Below are positions 26,706 through 34,843 of a DNA stretch of 64,000 nt, piece by piece. The notes below the pieces were generated by a model. That model was not told where the DNA came from and did no database searches. It saw only the letters and a program-made list of their open reading frames with translations. Source of the stretch: Candidatus Bathyarchaeota archaeon (lineage in GTDB: Archaea; Thermoproteota; Bathyarchaeia; Bathyarchaeales; Bathycorpusculaceae). Positions within the stretch are counted from its first letter, which is position 1; every line of letters begins with the position of its first letter. Made by a program: the position numbers and the translations under genes. The stretch spans positions 186,001 through 250,000 of the forward strand of contig JAOZIE010000023.1 in the NCBI GenBank assembly GCA_026014485.1, read 5' to 3'.

Positions 26706-27685
26706 TTACCTTCTTTTCTCCGAGTAATTTCATCTAAAGCGAGGACCTGCCGCGGCTCGTAAACAACCAAGCCCTGCGCGAGTTGGCGGATTTTCGGCAG
26801 TAACTCTATGAGGCAGTCCTTCTCGATGACTGTGTTTACGCCGACCCAAGCTTCATCCGCCAACGGCGAAATCGTCGGGTTCTTCAGCGACGGCAACTCC
26901 GTGAGCAGCCTTTGCAGGTTCGCTTTCTTGACGTTCACAAATATGTGGATGCGTTTGGAGCCGTCTACGACGCCCTTAAGTAACGCGACGATGTCAAAGA
27001 TTTTCTCCCGTTTCTCGGGGTCTTCAAGGGCTTTCTTGTTGGCTATGAGCGTGGCTGATGACCTCATGACGGTTTCTATGATTCTGAGGTTGTTGGCTTC
27101 CATGGTGGTGCCTGTTTCAGTCACGTCCATTATGCAGTCGCTGTTCTCCGGCGGCTTTGCCTCGGTCGCGCCAAATGACAGGAAAATCTTGGCTCGCGGG
27201 TTGTCGCCTTTCTTCCACCATGGCGTTACAATCATGGGGTCAGCGTCGCCGAAGCGTTTTTTGTACTCAGGTTTGCTCTTGAGGTATTCAGAGGCTATGT
27301 TGAGGTATTCGGTGCTGACGCGGAAGTTTTTGCCTTGCTCCCACACAGACTCCATGAAGTCGCCCATGCCCCAGTTTGCGCTTACGCTTTTTGGCACCGC
27401 TATGACTAGCTTGATTTTTCCATACTCTAAATCTTGCAGGCTCTCAACATCAGCGCGGTTTTCCCTAACCCAATCCTGCCCCGTTATGCCTAAATCCTGC
27501 AATCCTTCGCTGACAAAGACTGGGATTTCTTGGGGGCGCAGAACCTTCATCTCGATTTCAGGGTCGTTTATCGTTGGTCGATATGTGCGTTCGGTGCCTG
27601 AGAGTTTGTATCCTGAACGCGCGAAGAATTCATAGGTTGCTTTGGCTAAGGAGCCTGCGGGTATTGCAAATTTCAATTTATCCAT
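26684..27685 (-). CDS. hisG: ATP phosphoribosyltransferase, long form
   Basis: A 333-aa HisG, the first committed step of histidine synthesis. N-terminal FAIPAGSLAKATYEFFARSGY, GITGQDWV, and the PRPP loop DVTETGTTMEANNL. The last ~90 residues (SKRIHIFVNVKKANLQRLLTELPSLKNPTISPL) are the ACT-like regulatory domain of the long, HisZ-independent form, so histidine feedback is expected. About 40 extra residues (around 140-185) make it longer than the usual ~290. AGGTGATC precedes the ATG. First gene of the operon. Confidence 0.93.
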   Translation of the reverse strand: MDKLKFAIPAGSLAKATYEFFARSGYKLSGTERTYRPTINDPEIEMKVLRPQEIPVFVSEGLQDLGITGQDWVRENRADVESLQDLEYGKIKLVIAVPKSVSANWGMGDFMESVWEQGKNFRVSTEYLNIASEYLKSKPEYKKRFGDADPMIVTPWWKKGDNPRAKIFLSFGATEAKPPENSDCIMDVTETGTTMEANNLRIIETVMRSSATLIANKKALEDPEKREKIFDIVALLKGVVDGSKRIHIFVNVKKANLQRLLTELPSLKNPTISPLADEAWVGVNTVIEKDCLIELLPKIRQLAQGLVVYEPRQVLALDEITRRKEGKCAPDLK

Positions 27686-27963
27686 TCTTGATCACCTAAC
27701 TTTTTCATTAAACTAACATTCAGTCTGTTCACTACACGTTTCTTTGGTTCCAAAAAATCTGCGGCTTTCTCGATTCGGGAACGTACTGTAAAATAGGTTT
27801 TCGTTTCTAAACGGAAACTGCTGCGACTGCCTTTACTTTGGATGAACACAATCGCCTTTGGTGAATACAATCCCTCATCTTTCGCCACTGAACCGCACCA
27901 TAAGTAACTCGTTCTAATAAACATATCTTAAAAGTTGAATCACGATTTAAGGTTTAAGCGAGC

Positions 27964-28584
27964 CTATGTTGGCGCATCTGAAGCCAGCGTTTTTCGTACT
28001 TCAAAAACAAGCGGCGGCACAGTGTTTTTTAGATCCAACTCTACGTCCAGTAGCCCTTCGAGGATGCCGCCAAGGATTTCTGGTTCGTTGATGAAGGGTG
28101 TCTTGACGAGTAGGTACTTGTCTTTCGTGGCTATGTCGCCCAGTCCCTGAACCCTGAGTCTTTTGAAGATTTTATCCCAGTTGCTTCTTGTTATGGCTGG
28201 CAAATCCAAGGTGGTTTCCATGGAGACTTTAAGGGCGGACCCCATTTTTATGCCGATTTCCCGCCACTTTTCCTTGGGGGTCTGCTGAATCAGGATGTTG
28301 AGAAGTTCTACATTCACAAATGCAATGCGGCTTATACCACAGTAGTATTCGCCGGGGAACCGCCAGTCATAAACCATCATGCTTCGGTAAACGTCGAGCA
28401 TTTTGCTTATCAGCGGCTTGATTCCGGGTTCTTTACCGTCGCGGATGAGGGCGTCGATGTATTCTCGTTCTTCTTTTTCGAGTATGATGGTTGTGCGTTT
28501 AGCTGGGGCTTCGCCGTCTTTCTGTAGGAATTCTTTTAAGTTTTGTTTGTCGCCGCTTTGCATACTGGGTATGTTTGCGGGCAT
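27964..28584 (-). CDS. Ribbon-helix-helix-like protein with conserved C-terminal domain
   Basis: A 206-aa protein. Residues ~28-68 (KRTTIILEKEEREYIDALIRDGKEPGIKPLISKMLDVYR) have the strand-helix-helix pattern of RHH DNA-binding domains. The remainder is a mixed alpha/beta domain ending LVKTPFINEPEILGGILEGLLDVELDLKNTVPPLVFEV, reminiscent of small-ligand sensor folds, but I cannot name it. Probably a ligand-responsive regulator. It is separated from hisG by 278 bp without obvious genes. Confidence 0.65.
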   Translation of the reverse strand: MPANIPSMQSGDKQNLKEFLQKDGEAPAKRTTIILEKEEREYIDALIRDGKEPGIKPLISKMLDVYRSMMVYDWRFPGEYYCGISRIAFVNVELLNILIQQTPKEKWREIGIKMGSALKVSMETTLDLPAITRSNWDKIFKRLRVQGLGDIATKDKYLLVKTPFINEPEILGGILEGLLDVELDLKNTVPPLVFEVRKTLASDAPT

Positions 28585-28798
28585 ACATTATATGTTTTCT
28601 TCATTGGCGGTATAGAGTTAGAATCCATTTTTCTTCTTACAGTGAACACTCAAAACAAAAGCAAGACTTTACATTGTCAAATAAAACAATGAGCCACCAT
28701 TAACTAGCAAAAAGAGCTGCCTTGCGCGGCACTTTAAGTTCGCAGAAACCGCTTTTGTTGCGAACAAATTTAATAGCTGCGCCGCGGCTTTAGAATTC

Positions 28799-28854
28799 GC
28801 CGATGACGAATCTTAAAAAGCTGACTTGATGATGCACCCTAGGGTATCCGAGGC
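28799..28854 (+). ncRNA. Candidate C/D-box sRNA
   Basis: Boxes appear in order: GATGACGA (C-like, one mismatch to RTGATGA) at 28802-28809, CTGA (D') at 28821-28824, TGATGA (C') at 28827-28832, CCGA (D-like, one mismatch) at 28848-28851. GCC and GGC flank the outer boxes and could pair as a terminal stem. AAATTTAATA at 28766-28775 is a TATA-like element about 26 nt before the 5' end. No + strand gene follows, so the promoter would otherwise serve nothing. The D guide contains a palindrome (ACCCTAGGGT), which argues against it. Targets not identified. Confidence 0.35.
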
Positions 28855-28861
28855 AAAACGG

Positions 28862-29101
28862 TTACGTTATGATTTTCTTCTGAATCAGATACCTCATCAT
28901 AAATATGCCTATGATGAATAGGGCAATGCCCACCCCAAATGAAGCTGCCAAGTCCACTTTGATGATTTCCGCAAGACCGTACACCACGTAGGTGGGTCCA
29001 GCAAAAACCAGAAAAACCGACACCAGGGTCAAGAATACTTTTCCAAACTTCGAATTGATGAAGTTGTTGTCGATTGTTTTGTTTTGTTCAGTTTGCGTCA
29101 T
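28862..29101 (-). CDS. Small two-helix membrane protein
   Basis: A 79-aa protein with a polar N-terminus (~22 residues) and two predicted transmembrane helices (about 23-45 and 53-72), ending with a basic tail KKIIT. It lies 22 nt after the PAC2-family gene on the same strand and may be co-transcribed. Function unknown. Confidence 0.6.
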   Translation of the reverse strand: MTQTEQNKTIDNNFINSKFGKVFLTLVSVFLVFAGPTYVVYGLAEIIKVDLAASFGVGIALFIIGIFMMRYLIQKKIIT

Positions 29102-29123
29102 GTCAGCTCTTCTCTGCTTTAGC

Positions 29124-29780
29124 TTACTGTGTTTCTGGTAACCCTTCTTTTATCTCTTTTCCTAAAGCCTTCATCAAAAACTTGAAAGCAAGCAAACCAG
29201 CCTCCTTATCTGCCTTAAAACCGGTTGTTGCTCCCAAGAGGCAGATGCCCTCTAAGCCGCGTTCCTTTGCTAACGCCAACGTCAAGCCTGTTCCGCCCAC
29301 AATTTTTCCTCGGCTATAAATCACAGCGCCCTTCTCCATGAACTCTGCCGCCCGCCGCGGGGATGTGGCAGCCACGTAGACCTGTGCTTTTTCTTCTGTT
29401 ATGGGCACTCCGCCGATGGTTACGACAAATTGGCAGCCGAGCTTCTCCACGTAGTTGACTATTTCGCCGCAGACATCATAATGCGCCAAGACATCCTCAA
29501 AGGACGGCTGCGTTTCCCCCGACATAACAACAAAATCGGTGTCGTCAATCTTGGCGTGGAAAAACTCGTAGCGGGGCAAGCGGCATGTTCCCTTCGAGCT
29601 AACCGAAACATAATCTGGGAAAGTCGGCGAATACAACTCCGCAAACGGTTTTGCGTTGCAGTATTTGATGAAAAGGTGCGCTGCAATTCTGCCCACGTTG
29701 CCAAAACCTGGAAGCCCCTGAATAAACGTCGGCTTATCCAAGCATGGATTTGACATTTCTCGCAGATACGGCTTATCCAC
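29124..29780 (-). CDS. PAC2-family proteasome assembly chaperone homologue (PbaB-like)
   Basis: A 218-aa PAC2 family protein. Diagnostic features are FIQGLPGFGNVGRIAAHLFIKYCNAK near the start, VVMSGETQPS, VVTIGGVP and GTGLTLALAKERGLEGICLLGATTGF. Archaeal PbaB-type members help assemble or gate the 20S proteasome. The start at 29780 gives a short extension; ATG 29756 (MSNPCLDKP) is also possible. A small membrane-protein gene follows. No proteasome subunit gene is nearby. Confidence 0.85.
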   Translation of the reverse strand: MDKPYLREMSNPCLDKPTFIQGLPGFGNVGRIAAHLFIKYCNAKPFAELYSPTFPDYVSVSSKGTCRLPRYEFFHAKIDDTDFVVMSGETQPSFEDVLAHYDVCGEIVNYVEKLGCQFVVTIGGVPITEEKAQVYVAATSPRRAAEFMEKGAVIYSRGKIVGGTGLTLALAKERGLEGICLLGATTGFKADKEAGLLAFKFLMKALGKEIKEGLPETQ

Positions 29781-29917
29781 CGTTGAGGCACCTTCAATCT
29801 ACCAATGAAGACACGCAACTAAAAACGCTTTTGCATAAACAAAAAAGAAACCGTTAATAGTTGGTGAGCAGAGGTATAATCATCGGTTCTCAGAAAAAGC
29901 TGTTGAACCGCACCCGC

Positions 29918-29996
29918 AGCGGGGTGGGGTAGCCAGGATTAACCCGCTGGGCTCATAACCCAGAGATCGCTAGTTCAAATCTAGTCCCCGCTACCA
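29918..29996 (+). tRNA. Initiator tRNA-Met (CAT)
   Basis: Acceptor AGCGGGG (29918-29924) pairs with CCCCGCT (29986-29992), giving the A1:U72 pair of initiators. D stem GGGT/ACCC; anticodon stem CTGGG/CCCAG with the three G:C pairs typical of initiators; loop CTCATAA with anticodon CAT at 29954-29956; T arm with TTCAAAT. Discriminator A at 29993 and CCA encoded at 29994-29996. Closely resembles known archaeal initiator tRNAs. TATA-like GGTATAATC lies ~40 nt upstream. Confidence 0.95.
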
Positions 29997-30179
29997 CACT
30001 TTTCCCTTTCCGTTTCTATCTATCTTAGTTGTAATCCGATTCGACAAAAACGGCAACAACAGTTTTTGCGTTAATAGACACAAACCATCCAGCCTCAAGC
30101 AGTGCCAGAAAACAGCCGTTTCAGAAGAGTGGCAACAACCCCCAAGTATGCTACAGCAGTTGCACTAGTAGAAACGTTA

Positions 30180-30356
30180 TTACGCTTTAGCTCTCAATTT
30201 CGCGTTTTCATCTTCAAGTTCTTTAACTCTCTCTCTAAGAGTTGCATTTTCCTGTTGTAGTTCGTTAATTCGCGAATTGAGTCTGGTCACGTCAGAGCTG
30301 TGTACTGCTTGTTCTCTTTCAATTTGGCGCCGATAAACCCATGAAGGAGCACCCAC
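30180..30356 (-). CDS. 58-residue coiled-coil protein
   Basis: Short gene with GTG at 30356, preceded by a strong GGGGGTGA at 7-nt spacing, and TAA at 30180. The product starts VGAPSWVYRRQIEREQAVHSS and then has a long heptad run (L and I spaced 7 apart in RLNSRINELQQENATL then RERVKELEDENAKLRAK), so a parallel coiled coil is likely. It resembles a free leucine zipper without an obvious basic DNA-binding region. Possibly an oligomerisation partner; function unknown. It stands alone between tRNA-iMet and a transposase relic. Confidence 0.7.
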   Translation of the reverse strand: MGAPSWVYRRQIEREQAVHSSDVTRLNSRINELQQENATLRERVKELEDENAKLRAKA

Positions 30357-30504
30357 TTTTGACTCACCCCCTAAATTAAGTCCTATTATGTGAAACCACT
30401 TTTGAATTTTTTCCTATTCTTTTTTCACAAGTTCGAGGACGCTTTATTTTGCCTGTGCCTCTCTGTCAATCCGCGCAGAATTAAAAATCCGAACCATAAA
30501 ACCA

Positions 30505-30868
30505 ATCGACAACCTGTCAATCTGTATTTACTGTGGCTCACGCAACCTCAAGAAAAAAGGCATACGCAAAAACAGGTAACCTCCAAAAATTCCTTTGCCT
30601 AGACTGCCCCAAATACTTCACCTTCACCATCGGTTTTGAACGTATGAAACACAACCCGCAAGCAGTAACCATAGCTATACAACTATCCTTCTCAGGCGAA
30701 AGCCTAAGACACACAGCCGAATCACTCAAACAAATTTCAGCATTAAACAAATTATTTTTCGTCGCACTAACTAATCAATCAACCCCCTCAATCGTCACCT
30801 TAACCTTTGTTGATGAAAAATTCGAATTCTATCCAGATTTTATAGCGACGCTGACCGCTAAACTTTGA
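30505..30868 (+). pseudogene. Decayed transposase, zinc-ribbon/HTH N-terminal part
   Basis: Two frames together encode a transposase N-terminus. The first gives CIYCGSRNLKKKGIRKN (from 30523) and then hits a stop. The second continues FLCLDCPKYFTF and GFERMKHNPQAVTIAIQL followed by GESLRHTAESLKQI. The CxxC...CxxC ribbon plus helix-turn-helix is typical of archaeal IS6/IS240-like DDE transposases. After residue ~80 the similarity stops and no DDE domain follows, so this is a frameshifted 5' fragment. No clear terminal repeats were found. Confidence 0.65.
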
Positions 30869-31116
30869 AGGAACCCAACAAGTGACGACTTTTCACAAGC
30901 CAATCACAAAAACCTCCCATCGATGTTGGGAGACAAAGACTTCACAGAACCCAATGCAGAAACCTATAGAGGGTCTTATCGCTATTGGCGTTTTCAGCGG
31001 TCAATAACCTGAAAAACCTCTTTCTGGAGTGCCTCTCTTCACGGTTAAATCAAGTTTTTCTTGTCTTAGGTTCTGCTTGCCGCGTGAGGGTTTGACGAAA
31101 AAAGGGTTTTTGGGAT

Positions 31117-32055
31117 TTAGGCGTTTTCTTTGTGTTTTGCGAATTCTTCTGAGAAGCTCAATGTCTCCTCAACAATCTTTTGCAGTTCGTTTAGCAGCCA
31201 AGCTAAGCGTTCGCCCTTTTCAGTTAGCGAGTAGGTTTTCGGTGTTTTTCTGGTGAACACGAGTTTCTTGCCTTTTAAGCCCCGCAGGTACTTGTAGGTT
31301 CTCCGTAGCGAAAGCTCCGTTTTTTGTGCCAACTTCTTTGCTGAGATTCCTTCTTCGGGTATGTTGCCGTAGACTCTGGTTTCTGTAGCTGTTAGGGTTT
31401 CTTTGCTCTGGTCCCGTTTGGATCGGAAGAAGAATATGTAGTCTCTTTCCTGCGGTGTCTTGATTAACCCCGCTGTCTTGAGCCGCTTAAGGATACGCGA
31501 AATGATTTTGGGCGGGATAAACCCCTTGGTATCCTCGAAAGTTTTAGGTCCCTCCTGCAGGGCTTTGAGGATGGTTTCCTCGTAGCATTCGCTGTGCGAG
31601 GGCAAAACATCTGTGAATTCAGGCAAGTTCTCAATCAAATCGGTGAGTCTGCCGCCGAAAGTTGTAGCGTAGAACTGGTCATGTGATTCCGCAATCAAGC
31701 CCACATTCAGTAACGGGCGCAAGTACTCTTCAAGCAGCGTGTCTTGGCTGTGTAGGTAACCTGTCTTTTTAAGTTCCTGCTGTAGCTTACCCACAGAGTA
31801 TCTTCCTTTCGCGGTGATTTGCAGAATTGCTATGCGTGTGTCGTTTTTCAAAACGTTCAGCAGGTCTTTCATGAACTGAGGGTTTTCCATGGTTTCGCAA
31901 AGTATACGCAGCTCATTGCGCAGCCTCCACACGTTACAGTTGCTTATGCATTCAAGCGGAGATACCGGTGAGCACTCCTTGCACTCTCGGTCTAAGCTGC
32001 GTAGTATTTCAGTCATGCCCTTGTCGCTGTCGGCGAGGGTCTCTTGGGTTTTCAT
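31117..32055 (-). CDS. Cysteine-containing multi-winged-helix regulator
   Basis: A 312-aa regulator. The N-terminus carries CKECSPVSPLECISNC (C25, C28, C36, C40), a likely metal or Fe-S site. About three winged-helix domains follow: ~58-135 (DTRIAILQITAKGRYSVGKLQQEL), ~155-215 and ~225-290 (GISAKKLAQKTELSLRRTYKYLRGLKGKKLVFTR). The frame extends upstream to 32172, but ATG 32055 is preferred because the extra part is low-complexity and overlaps the promoter region. It is divergent from another cysteine-rich regulator (32204-32581). Confidence 0.75.
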   Translation of the reverse strand: MKTQETLADSDKGMTEILRSLDRECKECSPVSPLECISNCNVWRLRNELRILCETMENPQFMKDLLNVLKNDTRIAILQITAKGRYSVGKLQQELKKTGYLHSQDTLLEEYLRPLLNVGLIAESHDQFYATTFGGRLTDLIENLPEFTDVLPSHSECYEETILKALQEGPKTFEDTKGFIPPKIISRILKRLKTAGLIKTPQERDYIFFFRSKRDQSKETLTATETRVYGNIPEEGISAKKLAQKTELSLRRTYKYLRGLKGKKLVFTRKTPKTYSLTEKGERLAWLLNELQKIVEETLSFSEEFAKHKENA

Positions 32056-32129
32056 GAGATTCCTTTCCTTTGAAGTGTGTGCCTGGCGGGGAAAAGTCAG
32101 ATTTGGAGGGTTTAGAGAGAGACCCGCCA

Positions 32130-32170
32130 GACATACGTCATTGTACATGACATACGGCATCTTTAAATAC
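32130..32170. promoter_or_regulatory. Direct repeat GACATACG x2 and TATA box between divergent regulators
   Basis: GACATACG occurs at 32130-32137 and 32149-32156 (19 bp apart). Between them GTCATTGTACATGAC is near-palindromic. TTTAAATA at 32163-32170 is a good TATA box for the + strand gene, about 34 nt before its ATG. The repeats sit directly upstream of this TATA, as expected for a regulator site shared by the two divergent genes. Confidence 0.5.
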
Positions 32171-32203
32171 ATTTTCCCAATACTTACCCTATTTGGTGGA
32201 AGT

Positions 32204-32581
32204 ATGCTCGCGCCCTGCGAAGTCGCTGTGAAGACAGTTTCCCCTTCTATACGTGCCCTTCTTGCTCAAACTCTTATTGAAAAACACAATCTGAAGGAGG
32301 CTCAGATTGCCCAAATCTTGGGGGTAACACAATCAGCTGTAAGCAAGTACAGCAAGAAAGTTCGTGGCGCAACCATACCCATAGTGAACTTGCCCGAAAT
32401 CCAAGCAATAACCAACCAGATGATTCCTCTGCTTTTAGCTAATCCTATAGAGCACGAAGAAGTAATGAAACTTTTCTGTCAGGCATGCACCGTGATACGC
32501 AACAAAGGTCTAATGTGTTCTCTTTGTCAGGCGAACCAGAAACCCAAAATCGACGACTGCATTTTCTGTTTTGACCCGTAG
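32204..32581 (+). CDS. Small HTH regulator with C-terminal cysteine cluster (COG2522-like)
   Basis: A 125-aa protein. Residues ~30-52 (LKEAQIAQILGVTQSAVSKYSKKVRG) form a helix-turn-helix. The C-terminal part has six cysteines in three CxxC pairs (C92/C95, C105/C108, C119/C122), suggesting Fe-S or zinc binding. Archaeal COG2522-type regulators have this layout. The frame is open upstream to 31889 but overlaps the opposite gene; ATG 32204, with GGTGGA before it and a TATA box at 32163, is preferred. Probably redox- or metal-sensing (inference). Confidence 0.8.
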   Translation: MLAPCEVAVKTVSPSIRALLAQTLIEKHNLKEAQIAQILGVTQSAVSKYSKKVRGATIPIVNLPEIQAITNQMIPLLLANPIEHEEVMKLFCQACTVIRNKGLMCSLCQANQKPKIDDCIFCFDP

Positions 32582-32635
32582 GGTTTGAAGATTTATAAAA
32601 CTGCCTTCTGAAATTATTTCGGCAGAGGCAAAAGC

Positions 32636-33574
32636 ATGTCCTTCTACAACGAGGAAAAAGTGTTAGATGTCATCGACAAAGTTTCTAAATGCGTAGTTAA
32701 CATAAGCACCGTCAGGCTTGTTCAAAACATATTCTACCAAGCCGTCCCAGTTTCAGGTATGGGTTCAGGAACAATATTTGACGCCGACAAAGGTCTCATC
32801 ATGACTAACCACCATGTGGTCGGTGGCGCTCAAAAAATCAATGTTACTTTATGGAACAACGAGGTTATCGAAGGCACCATAGCAGGTTCATGCGTTGGGC
32901 GAGACATAGCCCTAGTTAGAGTCAACGCCAAAAACCTCCAGTTCGCAGAGCTGGGCGACTCCGACAAGCTCAGGGTGGGCCAGCGGGTGTTCGCCATCGG
33001 GAACCCCTTCGGCTTGACAGGTGGACCCACTGTAACCTCAGGCGTAATCAGCGCTCTTAACCGAACCATAGAATCTGACCGTGGACTCATAGAAAACCTT
33101 GTCCAAACCGACGCCGCCATTAACCCCGGCAACAGTGGCGGTCCGCTGGTGGATTTGGACGGCAAAATCGTGGCGATAAGCACCGCTATCATTCCGTTCG
33201 CGCAGGGCATAGGCTTTGCCATACCCATAAACTCTGCGAAGGCGTGCACCACCGACATAATCACTGAAGGCACAGGGCAGCGTCCTTGGCTAGGCGTTGT
33301 GGGTTTAACTTTGACCTCTGAAATTGCTCGTTACTATGGTTTTCCCGTTGGTCACGGTGTCTTAGTAACCCGAGTTGCCGAAGGTAGCCCCGCTGACTAC
33401 GCTGGCATGGCGGAGGGGGATATAGTTCTTGAAGTGGATAATGTGGAAACCCGAAGCATCGAGGATTTGGTTAGGGAAATTCGCAAAAGACGGGTCGGCG
33501 ATGTAGTTAGGGTTTTTGCCCTCCGAAACAGCAGGGAACACTTCTTTGAGTTGAAGCTAAGGAGCATGACCTAG
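32636..33574 (+). CDS. HtrA/DegP-like serine protease with PDZ domain, cytoplasmic
   Basis: A 312-aa trypsin-fold protease with catalytic triad H60 (TNHHVV), D90 (GRDIALV) and S167 (NPGNSGGP), and one PDZ domain (~215-310, WLGVVGL ... GSPADYAGMAEGDIVLEVDN). There is no signal peptide or transmembrane segment, unlike bacterial HtrA, so it probably acts in the cytoplasm on misfolded proteins. Length suits the one-PDZ class. Preceded by AGAGGCAAAAGC close to the ATG and a TATA-like TTTATAAA at ~32591. Confidence 0.93.
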   Translation: MSFYNEEKVLDVIDKVSKCVVNISTVRLVQNIFYQAVPVSGMGSGTIFDADKGLIMTNHHVVGGAQKINVTLWNNEVIEGTIAGSCVGRDIALVRVNAKNLQFAELGDSDKLRVGQRVFAIGNPFGLTGGPTVTSGVISALNRTIESDRGLIENLVQTDAAINPGNSGGPLVDLDGKIVAISTAIIPFAQGIGFAIPINSAKACTTDIITEGTGQRPWLGVVGLTLTSEIARYYGFPVGHGVLVTRVAEGSPADYAGMAEGDIVLEVDNVETRSIEDLVREIRKRRVGDVVRVFALRNSREHFFELKLRSMT

Positions 33575-33616
33575 CTGCTTTCCTTTTTTGTGGTTTTGTT
33601 TCGGTTTTGGCGGCGT

Positions 33617-34477
33617 TTATAGTAGTCCCAGCAGTAGCGAAACGATTGACGCGATTATCAAAATCGACACTGTTTCCAGCAAAGTTACCTTCCAGTGAAC
33701 TCTGGTTTTTCGTGCTCGGTAACGGACTAGAAACACTCCTGAAACTACGCCGACCACGGTTAAAGACGCGATTAGATTGAACGGTGCAGGCAAATAGACG
33801 TAGGTTGCTATTGGTATGCTTCCTGCTATGAAGGTGGTTGTTCCGCAGATGAGTGCCGCGTAAAGGTTTGACCTGTGGATTTCTTTGCTTAGCAGCGTGA
33901 ATAGTCTTTTTATGAGCATGAGGGATTTGCTGCGTTCCTTTCGGTCGGGTATGTCGCTTAGGCTGTAGTTCATCAGCGTCTGCAGGGTCACAATGTCGGC
34001 TAAGTCTTCGGTGATGCCGCCTAAGAGGAAGCTGGAAAAGTTGGTTATCGCGACGGCTGATAGCGTGAGAAAAGACGCGAATATGAGTGATTTAGTTGCC
34101 ATAAGCGCGGGGTTGCCTGTCGCTAAAGCTATGAACGCTGAGAGGACCACAACTAACCCCGTTATTGAGCCATCGATGAGGCCAGCGACTACTTCGAGGA
34201 TGGGGTCCTTTTTCAGCAGGAGGCTTTCCCATTCCTTGCCTAACGAGATTCCCTTTTTTGAAAGCCGAATTTTGTCATCTTCAGCTATAATTAGCCCTTC
34301 AGCGGACATTTCAGCTAACGCTTTATCCAGTTCGCTCATCTCGATGCAGCTGCGTTTTGTACAGACTTTGTCAAGACGGCGTTTCAAGAAAGTTTTTTTC
34401 ACGTTTTTGCCTTTGCTAAGTTCTAGCAGAACGATTATCCTGATAACGTCGGGCAATTCTTGGATTTCAAAGGACAC
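33617..34477 (-). CDS. Winged-helix / VIT1-like membrane protein fusion
   Basis: A 286-aa protein. Residues ~8-85 resemble a winged-helix domain (LDKALAEMSAEGLIIAEDDKIRLSKKG). From ~95 onward there are five predicted transmembrane segments, two before and three after a cytoplasmic helical loop, the topology of VIT1/CCC1 iron-manganese transporters; GLIDGSITGLVVVLSAF resembles the VIT TM1 motif. A regulator fused to a metal transporter could sense its own substrate, but metal-ligand residues are not clear. Convergent with the HtrA gene (42 bp). Confidence 0.65.
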   Translation of the reverse strand: MSFEIQELPDVIRIIVLLELSKGKNVKKTFLKRRLDKVCTKRSCIEMSELDKALAEMSAEGLIIAEDDKIRLSKKGISLGKEWESLLLKKDPILEVVAGLIDGSITGLVVVLSAFIALATGNPALMATKSLIFASFLTLSAVAITNFSSFLLGGITEDLADIVTLQTLMNYSLSDIPDRKERSKSLMLIKRLFTLLSKEIHRSNLYAALICGTTTFIAGSIPIATYVYLPAPFNLIASLTVVGVVSGVFLVRYRARKTRVHWKVTLLETVSILIIASIVSLLLGLL

Positions 34478-34591
34478 TCAACAAGTCACCGAATGACATA
34501 TTCCCAATTGAATGACTCAAATTCGGGATAATAACTTTTGTGCATGCAAACTTGCTTATTCCCTTTACAAGTGTGCTGGTTTTGATGTGAA

Positions 34592-34822
34592 TCAGCTTGT
34601 GGCTTTCAGTAGGAGGCACATTCGGTTTTTTAGCAGTTCCGCAATTTTCGTGGTGTCTTCTATGTATGCCAGTTTGAGGTTTAGGTCGTTTTCGGTTGTT
34701 TTATTGAGGTTGTAGTTGAATTTGGCTGTAGCTGCCATCAAGGCGATTTCTCCGTCGATGTCTTCAAATATCCGCATTAGCTCTTTTTCTTTCAGTTTCT
34801 CCCTGCTGATTAGGCTGGTCAT
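34592..34822 (-). CDS. Small helical protein of unknown function
   Basis: A 76-aa protein (from ATG 34822; an ATG at 34843 is possible), rich in charged residues and predicted helical: REKLKEKELMRIFEDIDGEIALMAATAKFNYNLNKTTENDLNLKLAYIEDTTKIAELLKNRM. GAAGGAAAAG precedes the preferred start. No family recognised. Codon use looks coding, but no neighbour supports a role. Confidence 0.5.
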   Translation of the reverse strand: MTSLISREKLKEKELMRIFEDIDGEIALMAATAKFNYNLNKTTENDLNLKLAYIEDTTKIAELLKNRMCLLLKATS

Positions 34823-34843
34823 TTTCTTTTCCTTCTGCCACAA

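Noticed and set aside
27673-27924. 83-residue minus-strand open frame upstream of hisG
   Set aside because: Overlaps the hisG start, has no clear ribosome site, no family resemblance and no histidine-codon run that would suggest an attenuation leader.
30830-31010. Possible IS terminal inverted repeats around the transposase relic
   Set aside because: Only short partial matches (ACCGCT region) that do not flank the relic consistently.
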